Assembly (NCBI GenBank): GCA_024643485.1
Contig: JAHEMU010000036.1
Location: 1 to 13,116, forward strand
Source of the DNA: Cytophagales bacterium
GTDB taxonomy: Bacteria > Bacteroidota > Bacteroidia > Cytophagales > Cyclobacteriaceae
Direction: 5' to 3'
Length of the DNA: 13,116 nt
Part shown: positions 7,565 through 13,116 of the stretch, one piece after another
Layout of the letters: each line of letters starts with the position of its first letter
Position numbering within the stretch: position 1 is the first letter of the stretch
Notes under the pieces: generated by a model
The model's database searches: none
What the model was told of the DNA's origin: nothing
The model's input: only the letters and a program-made list of their open reading frames with translations
Translations under genes and position numbers: made by a program

Positions 7565-7657
7565 AAATAATTGACCAAAAATGCAACCTATTGCCCTTGA
7601 TAAATGTCTATAGATAAAACGAGCGCATAATCAACTTGAAAATTAAAATACAATAAT

Positions 7658-8353
7658 ATGAAAATTAAAGCATTACTGATGATTCTTATGGTTGCAACAG
7701 CAACGCTAAGTTTTGGATTCCAAAAAGACACCCGATCGGTGGATAAATTCGATGAAATTTCATTTGGAATTGCTGGTAATCTATATCTGAAAATTGGAAA
7801 TAGCCAATCGTTAGTTTTAGAAGGTGATCAGGATGACCTTGATGAAATTGAAACGAAAGTAGAGGGAGGAAAGCTTAAAATCCGAAGAAAAGGGAATAAT
7901 TGGGGATGGGGTTCTTGGAATTCTAACGATATCAATGTTTACATCACCGTGGCTAGTCTGGAAAAAATTAGTGTTTCGGGTTCTGGGAAAATCATTGGTG
8001 AAAGTCAAATTTCAGGAGATGAATTAGAGTTATCCGTTTCGGGTTCTGGAAAAATGGAATTAGATATAAATGTTGATGAATTGGATATTTCGATTTCTGG
8101 AAGTGGCGCTCTGTACCTAGAGGGAAGTGCGAAAAGTCTTAAATCAGATATCAGTGGATCAGGTAAAATAAAAGGAGAAGACCTTACAGTTGACTCGGTT
8201 AGAGCTTCTATTTCAGGATCTGGCAGCTGCTATATTTCTGTAAATAAAAGTATTGATGCCAATATTTCCGGAAGCGGAAGAGTGTATTACTCAGGCAACC
8301 CAGAACACATCAATGCAAAGTCTTCAGGTAGCGGAAAAGTATCTAAAATGTAG
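7658..8353 (+). CDS. Secreted head-GIN domain (DUF2807) protein with SGSG solenoid repeats
   Basis: This 231-residue exported protein resembles the DUF2807 'putative auto-transporter adhesin, head GIN domain' family, widespread in Bacteroidota and of unknown function. A signal peptide covers about residues 1-20, with no Cys near the cleavage site, so it is not an obvious lipoprotein. The mature N-terminus has the typical FDEISFGIAGNLYLKIGNSQ start. From residue 107, SGSG recurs seven times (107, 128, 147, 166, 186, 204, 223) at 18-21-residue intervals. This implies one right-handed beta-helix rung per repeat, with Gly/Ser turns stacked in a ladder. Location would be the periplasm or outer surface. 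It lacks the OmpA or sorting (T9SS C-terminal) domains that would tell which. Its stop codon lies inside the 3' end of the opposing MFS gene. Confidence 0.9.
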   Translation: MKIKALLMILMVATATLSFGFQKDTRSVDKFDEISFGIAGNLYLKIGNSQSLVLEGDQDDLDEIETKVEGGKLKIRRKGNNWGWGSWNSNDINVYITVASLEKISVSGSGKIIGESQISGDELELSVSGSGKMELDINVDELDISISGSGALYLEGSAKSLKSDISGSGKIKGEDLTVDSVRASISGSGSCYISVNKSIDANISGSGRVYYSGNPEHINAKSSGSGKVSKM

Positions 8354-9515
8354 GTTTTCGACGAACATACCAAAGCAAGTAGATAAAGGCTATACTTGCT
8401 GCAACGGCCCCGGAAAGAAAGGTTCTACCAAAATTTTCGGGGTTATTTGCGTGTATAAACGCCGAAATCATCGCTCCGCTGAATATCCCAGCTTCTAACC
8501 CCATAAAAACAGTGGCAACAGATTTTGCTTTTTTCATCGGATTTCCCAGATCGATGGTCCAAGCGAAAATGGTTGGCGTATTCATTCCAGACCCTATTCC
8601 AAATAAAACTCCCGACAAATAAAATGCTGTTTCCCCGTGGTTAAAAGCTAGAATGGTTAGGGATAAAATCACCAAAAAGAGCGCGGTTATGATAACGGGT
8701 TCCCTTCCAATACGATCAGAAATTTTTCCAGCAAATACTCTTGAAAACAGGGATGAGATGGTAAATACCAAGAAAAACATCCCTTTATTTTCTATCCCTA
8801 AATATTTTGTATAGTCTGGCATAATCGTAAGGATTAATCCAAAACAAAACGAGCTTAGCATCATGACAATTGCAGAGGGCATCACCGATATATCCACAAT
8901 AGATTCACGCCATATCGCTAAATGTGACCATTGAAACTTTTGCTTCTCGTGAAAGGTTTCTTTCAATCCCAACAAACAAAGCAAGCTGATTAAGGCAGCC
9001 ACAGAACTAGCAAAAAACATGACATTGAGGTTAAACAACCTTGCAATCTCTCCCCCAAGGTAAGGGCCACTTGCCATTCCTAAACTACCGGCTACTCCCA
9101 AATAACCCATCGCCTCACCTCGTTTATTCAAAGGGATGGTATCCGCCAAGTAGGAGGTGGTTCCCGTGGGTTGAAAACCGGTAGAAAATCCATGTAAAAA
9201 TCGCAACAATAAAAACCCAAAAACGGTAGGCACAAATGGGTACGCACTTCCTAAAATCAAGCATACGGCAGTCCCTATTACAATTACTGGAATTCTCCCA
9301 ATGGAATCCGCCAATTTACCGCTAAAAGGACGCGAAATAAGTGCCGCTAGAGTAAATAATCCAATGTAAAGGCCTTTGTATTCCGCCCCACCCAAACTCA
9401 CCAAATAATCAGGAAGCTCAGGGATGATCAGGTTGAAACTGACAAAAAATAAATAAGTACTCAAACACAACAGCCAAAACTGCGATGAATAAGAAGATTT
9501 TAGGCTCTTAAACAT
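8343..9515 (-). CDS. Major facilitator superfamily transporter (probable drug/solute exporter)
   Basis: This 390-residue inner-membrane protein has the size and hydrophobicity of a 12-span MFS carrier. The two halves each carry a loop 2-3 motif A: GKLADSIGRIPV at 66-77 and GKISDRIGREPV at 263-274. The RFLHGFSTGFQPTGTTSYLAD stretch (105-125) resembles the span 4 region, and AGSLGMASGPYLGG (142-155) resembles motif C of proton-antiport exporters. These features suggest proton-coupled efflux, but the substrate cannot be read from sequence. It is transcribed leftward, tail to tail with the GIN-domain gene and overlapping it by 11 bases. It diverges from the prenyl synthase across 108 bases. No local repressor gene is present. 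Confidence 0.93.
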   Translation of the reverse strand: MFKSLKSSYSSQFWLLCLSTYLFFVSFNLIIPELPDYLVSLGGAEYKGLYIGLFTLAALISRPFSGKLADSIGRIPVIVIGTAVCLILGSAYPFVPTVFGFLLLRFLHGFSTGFQPTGTTSYLADTIPLNKRGEAMGYLGVAGSLGMASGPYLGGEIARLFNLNVMFFASSVAALISLLCLLGLKETFHEKQKFQWSHLAIWRESIVDISVMPSAIVMMLSSFCFGLILTIMPDYTKYLGIENKGMFFLVFTISSLFSRVFAGKISDRIGREPVIITALFLVILSLTILAFNHGETAFYLSGVLFGIGSGMNTPTIFAWTIDLGNPMKKAKSVATVFMGLEAGIFSGAMISAFIHANNPENFGRTFLSGAVAASIAFIYLLWYVRRKPTF

Positions 9516-9534
9516 AGAATCACAAAGAAAAGCA

Positions 9535-9564
9535 TTGCTCAGGGAATTAAATACAATAATTTTG
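9535..9564 (+). promoter_or_regulatory. Bacteroidota-type promoter for the polyprenyl synthase gene
   Basis: TTG at 9535-9537 is followed after 19 bases by TAATTTTG at 9557-9564, an exact TAnnTTTG match. It sits 59 bases upstream of the ATG at 9624 in a divergent intergenic gap, so a leader of roughly 50 bases is expected. Pattern evidence only. Confidence 0.45.
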
Positions 9565-9623
9565 TTTTAGTGGAAACATTATTGACTATAATTGAATTAT
9601 AATCCGAAAGTAACTGTCAAATC

Positions 9624-10554
9624 ATGATATATACTCCTCAAAATCTTCAGAAATTAATCGAAAAGCATATTGATGATGCTCATTATGGTGATTCTCCTAA
9701 GGAATTATACGATCCAATCAGATATATCATGCATTTGGGAGGAAAACGCCTTCGCCCAATGATGACGGTGCTAACCTATCTCCTTTATAAGGATGATCCA
9801 AAGCAAATCATCAACCAGGCAGTTGCTGTAGAACTTTTCCATAACTTCTCTTTGGTGCATGACGATATTATGGATAATGCCCCTTTGCGTCGTTCCAAAC
9901 CCACGGTACATGAAAAATGGAATACCAATATCGCCATTCTTTCTGGGGATGTGATGTTAGTAAAAGTGTATGAATTCCTTTTAAAAGGCTTACCGGAGGA
10001 CAAAATTCGAAAGGTTTTGGAGATGTTCAATCAGGCCGCAATCAAAGTGTGTGAAGGACAGCAATTTGATATGAATTCGATTAAAAACGGCCGAATTACT
10101 TAGTTTATCAATGAATTTAGGTGCTGTTATGGCGGGAAAGGATGGTGATGTAAAAACCTTGACCGAATTTGGAAATTGTATCGGCATTGGGTTCCAATTG
10201 AAAGACGATTTACTAGATGCTTTTGGAGGTGAAAAATTTGGCAAACAAGTAGGGGGTGATATCAAAAGTAAAAAGAAAACGTTTCTTACCCTAAAAGCAA
10301 TTGAATTAGCTAATAAAGGCCATAAACATGAATTAAAATCACTTTATAGTCAGGAAAGTTCCCTTTCCGGTGACGAAAGGGTGGCTTGTGTGTTGGATAT
10401 TTATGAAAAATATGAAATTAAACGTCATACCGAGGATTTAATAAAACTGTATTTTGAAAAAGCCTTTCATCAAATCAAAAAAATTGATGCACCATTAAAT
10501 CGAAAGGCGTTACTTAAAAATTATGTCGAATTACTAATTGATCGCCAGAGCTGA
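9624..10554 (+). pseudogene. Polyprenyl diphosphate synthase, disrupted by internal deletion and frame change
   Basis: This is a trans-isoprenyl diphosphate synthase (condenses isopentenyl diphosphate with an allylic diphosphate), split over two frames. The first frame (9624-10103, 159 residues) has GGKRLRP at 39-45, the first Asp-rich motif HDDIMD (Asp80-Asp84) and VCEGQQFDMN, then runs out of homology to a TAG. The second frame can be read from 10075, just after a TGA. It opens with IRLKTAELLSLSMNLGAVMAG, which in intact relatives belongs about 15 residues after GQQ.DM(N/D), and continues through the second Asp-rich motif FQLKDDLLDAFGG to a normal C-terminus ending at 10554. The loop and helix start normally between the two blocks are missing, and the frames differ by +1. 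The best reading is loss of about 49-50 bases. Phe75, five residues before the first motif, would suggest a short-chain (FPP/GGPP) product. It could be a true pseudogene or an assembly error. Confidence 0.85.
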
Positions 10555-10647
10555 TGACAATGGATGATTTTACAATAAATTGTTAATTAGCTGTTAAAAA
10601 TACCCGTTTTGTTTTTTGAACGGTTTGGGATTTGATATTTTAGTAAT

Positions 10648-11913
10648 GTGAAGAGAAATACCTTCAGACTGGTGCTGGTTTTGGCCGGATTAAGCATCAT
10701 TGGCATTACCGTAATTCAGATTTATTGGTTTAGAAGGGCGTTTGACCTAGAAGATCAACGATTTAATCGGGAAGTCAATGCCGCTTTAATGCATGTAGCC
10801 AATCAGTTTACTTTATTAGATAGTACTCGCTTACCGGATCACCCCATTCGACAATTATCTTCCAATTACTTTGCGGTAATGGTAAATAGTGAAATAGATG
10901 CTAATCTGCTCGAATACTTATTAAAAAGTGAATTTGAAAAGAGGGAGCTTCGGGCAGATTTTGAATATGGAATTTACGATTGCACTTCTGACCGAATGGT
11001 TTACGGTAATTTCATTTCCTTTTCAAATGATCAGGCACCACCAACCGCCGCGCTCCCCAAATGGGAAAATCAACCCTATTATTTTGGAGTAAATTTTCCT
11101 CAACGCGCTTCAACCCTGATTAACAGGATGGGAATTTGGACTTTTTCAAGCTTCGTGCTTTTTGTCGTTATCGTTTTTTTTAGTTATGCTTTATGGGTTA
11201 TTAGCAGACAAAAACGATTGTCAGAGATTCAAAAAGACTTCATCAATAACATGACCCACGAATTCAAAACACCTATTTCTACCATAGCCATATCAACCGG
11301 TGAACTGAAAAATGAGCACATCCTTACCCAACCAGATCGATTGCGCAATTATATCTCCATCATCGAAAATGAAAATAATAGGATGAAAAATCAGGTAGAG
11401 CGGGTTTTACAAATTGCTACGATGGATAACTCCATTCAGATAAAAAATGAAGAAATTCACTTGAAGCGTTTAATTCAAGAGGTTATCCAAAACATGTCTC
11501 CTTCAATCGAGGCGAGGAGGGCTAACATTCAGGTGGAAATTTCAAATGACCCCATCGTCAAAGGGGATGAACTTCACTTGAGCAATGTATTTTTTAATCT
11601 ATTAGATAATGGAATTAAGTATTGTGAAAAGGTTCCTGATATTATCATTTCAGTGAAACAAGAACGAGAAACCGTAAATATTCAAATTCAGGATAATGGA
11701 ATCGGCATTCCAAAAAAGCTGCAGAAAAATATTTTTATGCGTTTTTTTCGTGTGCCCACAGGAAATATACACAACGTTAAAGGATTTGGGCTTGGTTTGA
11801 GCTATGTAAAACAAGTAATTGAGGCATTGGGGGGTAAAATTTCAGTTAAGAAATCAGACGATTTTGGCTCTACTTTTTTAATTAATCTCCCTACATATCA
11901 TGGTAGAAAATAA
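10648..11913 (+). CDS. Sensor histidine kinase, RprX-like, GTG start
   Basis: This 421-residue membrane kinase senses an unknown envelope signal and phosphorylates the overlapping regulator. Span 1 is about residues 7-27, an extracytoplasmic region of about 135 residues follows, and span 2 is about 163-185. There is almost no linker, and no HAMP domain, before the H-box NNMTHEFKTP with His204. The ATPase part has the N-box (Asn313-Asn321, SNVFFNLLDNGIKYC), G1 DNGIGIP (349-355) and G2 GFGLGL (379-384). The N-terminus RAFDLEDQRFNREVNAALMHVA recalls the Bacteroidota RprX-type kinases. GTG at 10648 is chosen because the ATG two bases upstream meets a stop at once, and translation from GTG gives a good membrane start. 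The 93-base gap before it shows no strong promoter; a TATTTTAG at 10636 is marginal. Confidence 0.94.
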   Translation: MKRNTFRLVLVLAGLSIIGITVIQIYWFRRAFDLEDQRFNREVNAALMHVANQFTLLDSTRLPDHPIRQLSSNYFAVMVNSEIDANLLEYLLKSEFEKRELRADFEYGIYDCTSDRMVYGNFISFSNDQAPPTAALPKWENQPYYFGVNFPQRASTLINRMGIWTFSSFVLFVVIVFFSYALWVISRQKRLSEIQKDFINNMTHEFKTPISTIAISTGELKNEHILTQPDRLRNYISIIENENNRMKNQVERVLQIATMDNSIQIKNEEIHLKRLIQEVIQNMSPSIEARRANIQVEISNDPIVKGDELHLSNVFFNLLDNGIKYCEKVPDIIISVKQERETVNIQIQDNGIGIPKKLQKNIFMRFFRVPTGNIHNVKGFGLGLSYVKQVIEALGGKISVKKSDDFGSTFLINLPTYHGRK

Positions 11914-12595
11914 CTTAATTCTTTTGGTAGAAGATGATGAAGGCCTGGGATTCGTCACAAAAGACGCCTTGGAAAATCAGGGATTTAAAATTCTTTGGGT
12001 TCGAGATGGTGAAGAAGCATTAACCCAATTTCACCAACAACCCTTTGATTTATTAATCCTCGATGTGATGTTACCTAAAATGGATGGATTTAAAGTTGCG
12101 CAAAATATCAGAACAGTAAACTCCACAGTTCCCATTTTATTTTTATCGGCAAAATCAATGCTTGAAGACCGATTAGAGGGATTTCAAACAGGTGGGGATG
12201 ACTATATTACCAAGCCTTTCAGCATTGACGAACTCATCTATAAAATCAATGTTTTTTTAAAACGAAGCGCTCAATCAAAGTCTATTGAACTGAACCTGGT
12301 TATTTCAATTGGAAAATACCTGTTTAAAACGGAAGAGCTACTTCTGATTTATCAAGAAAAAACTAAGTTTCTCACTAAAAAGGAAGCTCGATTATTGGCT
12401 TTTTTTGGTAGAAATCAAGGGAAAATGCTATCTAGGGAGCAAATTTTAGAAGAAGTATGGGGGAAAAATGATTATTTCCTTGGAAGGAGTTTAGACGTTT
12501 TCATTGTTAAACTGAGAAAATATTTAAAAGAAGACTCCCGCATTAATATTATCAATTACCACGGAGTAGGATTTAAATTGGAAGTGGAAGAATAA
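11900..12595 (+). CDS. OmpR/PhoB-family response regulator, RprY-like
   Basis: This 231-residue DNA-binding regulator is the evident partner of the kinase, whose last 14 bases it overlaps. The receiver domain (about 5-120) has the acidic pair Glu11/Asp12, phospho-acceptor Asp55 in LLILDVMLPKMDGF, Ser83 in FLSAK, and Lys105 in TKPF. The winged-helix effector (about 135-228) contains LTKKEARLLAFF, the LSREQILEEVWG recognition region, SLDVFIVKLRKYL and the terminal HGVGFKL hairpin. It resembles RprY of Bacteroidota, a regulator linked to stress and envelope responses, but target genes cannot be read here. The only adjacent downstream gene is murF, which has its own possible promoter. The DNA-binding regulator call is firm; orthology to RprY is moderate. 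Confidence 0.96.
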   Translation: MVENNLILLVEDDEGLGFVTKDALENQGFKILWVRDGEEALTQFHQQPFDLLILDVMLPKMDGFKVAQNIRTVNSTVPILFLSAKSMLEDRLEGFQTGGDDYITKPFSIDELIYKINVFLKRSAQSKSIELNLVISIGKYLFKTEELLLIYQEKTKFLTKKEARLLAFFGRNQGKMLSREQILEEVWGKNDYFLGRSLDVFIVKLRKYLKEDSRINIINYHGVGFKLEVEE

Positions 12596-12623
12596 TTCTC
12601 TTTTAAATTTCAATCCGTACCTC

Positions 12624-12631
12624 TATTTTTG
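12624..12631 (+). promoter_or_regulatory. Possible promoter -7 element for murF
   Basis: TATTTTTG at 12624-12631 matches TAnnTTTG exactly and lies between the regulator stop (12595) and the murF ATG (12645). No clear TTTG was found about 20 bases upstream, and the leader would be very short. The match in an AT-rich gap could be chance. Confidence 0.3.
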
Positions 12632-12644
12632 AAAAAAAACTGAT

Positions 12645-13116
12645 ATGAACCTCCCCGATTTACATAAGAAATTTTTAAGCTCAACCGGGGTGTGCACCGA
12701 TACGCGTTCCCTCCAGAACGGCAATCTGTTTTTTGCATTAAAGGGACCTACCTTTAATGGGAATAAGTTTGCACAACAAGCCATCGATGCCGGAGCTTCT
12801 TTCTCGATTATTGATGAGGCGGAATTTCAAACCGATGAACGAATTATCCTTGTGGACGATGTGCTCAATGCCTTACAAGCGCTCAGCAATTATCATCGGA
12901 AACAGTTTAAAGGAAAGGTAATTTCCCTAACAGGTTCAAACGGTAAAACAACTACCAAAGAGTTAATTCACGCAGTTTTAAAAACATCATTCAATACCAT
13001 TGCAACCAATGGCAATCTCAACAATCACATTGGGGTGCCGTTGTCATTACTTCGAATTCAGGAAGAAACAGAAATCGCCATCATCGAAATGGGGGCCAAC
13101 CACGTAGGTGAAATTG
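12645..13116 (+). CDS. murF: UDP-N-acetylmuramoyl-tripeptide--D-alanyl-D-alanine ligase MurF (N-terminal part)
   Basis: The first 157 residues are present, about a third of the usual 430-450, running off the right edge. MurF adds D-Ala-D-Ala to the UDP-MurNAc-tripeptide with ATP, the last cytoplasmic step of peptidoglycan precursor synthesis. The N-terminal UDP-substrate domain shows CTDTRSLQNGNLFFALKG (17-34) with the GPTFNGNKFA stretch. The ATPase domain begins with the P-loop TGSNGKTTTKE (96-106). It is followed by TNGNLNNHIGVPLSLL (121-136), the region that separates MurF from MurC, D and E, and by IIEMGANHVGEI (146-157). The 49-base gap after the response regulator allows either read-through or its own promoter. 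The C-terminal ligase domain cannot be assessed. Confidence 0.96.
   Translation, partial: MNLPDLHKKFLSSTGVCTDTRSLQNGNLFFALKGPTFNGNKFAQQAIDAGASFSIIDEAEFQTDERIILVDDVLNALQALSNYHRKQFKGKVISLTGSNGKTTTKELIHAVLKTSFNTIATNGNLNNHIGVPLSLLRIQEETEIAIIEMGANHVGEI

Noticed and set aside
7337..7570. Plus-strand open frame opposite the start of the YigZ-family gene.
   Set aside because: It is antisense to strongly conserved IMPACT-domain codons and has no family resemblance or start context of its own.
7565..7657. Divergent promoters between the YigZ-family and GIN-domain genes.
   Set aside because: Only partial matches to TAnnTTTG were found on either strand, without a correctly spaced upstream TTTG.
7976..8340. 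DNA tandem repeat array or CRISPR-like periodicity.
   Set aside because: The repetition is at protein level (SGSG turns), codons vary between copies, and there are no identical direct repeats or spacers.
10073..10078. GAATTC exactly at the prenyl synthase deletion junction, suggesting a restriction/ligation artefact.
   Set aside because: The same hexamer occurs at several other places in the window (for example near 316, 4119, 9971 and 11260), so coincidence is likely.
10071..10103. Programmed ribosomal frameshift in the prenyl synthase at the T AAA AAC stretch (10082-10088).
   Set aside because: A -1 slip leads to the wrong frame (+1 is needed), the heptamer is not a proper X XXY YYZ site, and the missing family residues cannot be supplied by a shift.
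10604..10623. CCGTT...AACGG inverted repeat as a terminator after the prenyl synthase.
   Set aside because: It has only five base pairs around a ten-base loop and no T-tract after the stem; too weak to call.

Overview
The window reads as ordinary chromosomal DNA of a member of the Bacteroidota, probably a free-living Flavobacteriales- or Cytophagales-like organism. Four things point there. The sequence is AT-rich. Several intergenic gaps carry Bacteroidota-type promoters (TTG/TTTG about 20 bases upstream of TAnnTTTG). There is an OmpA/PD40 protein with the domain order of PorE, a type IX secretion accessory protein. There are also a DUF5606 protein, a head-GIN (DUF2807) protein and a hybrid-free kinase/regulator pair resembling RprX/RprY.

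Layout, left to right. (1) 1-3889, minus strand: a run of four genes transcribed leftward. These are a PorE-like TPR / five-bladed propeller / OmpA protein, a 72-residue membrane-anchored protein with a five-lysine tract, a polytopic membrane protein of unknown role, and a 3-oxoadipyl-CoA-type thiolase cut by the window's left edge. (2) 4100-5491, plus strand: the ribosome-assembly GTPase EngB/YsxC, then DUF5606 and a small conserved-looking protein that abut with no spacer. (3) 5679-7564, minus strand: YigZ/IMPACT-family protein and RarA, coupled through a TGATG overlap. (4) 7658-8353 plus and 8343-9515 minus: a secreted GIN-domain solenoid protein and an MFS exporter whose 3' ends overlap by 11 bases. 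(5) 9624-10554, plus strand: a polyprenyl diphosphate synthase broken by a small internal deletion and frame change. (6) 10648-12595, plus strand: an overlapping histidine kinase / OmpR-type regulator pair. (7) 12645 to the right edge: the start of murF.

The genes are mostly housekeeping: envelope and secretion (PorE-like, MurF), ribosome assembly (EngB), replication-fork maintenance (RarA), isoprenoid synthesis and two-component signalling. They do not form one pathway. I see no CRISPR array, insertion sequence, prophage, tRNA, rRNA or defence system, and no gene-free stretch over 300 bases. I did not find a clear new biological system. The observations most worth a second look are the disrupted prenyl synthase, the PorE-like protein with a poor lipobox, the two unknown membrane proteins beside it, and a perfect inverted repeat lying inside the probable engB promoter.
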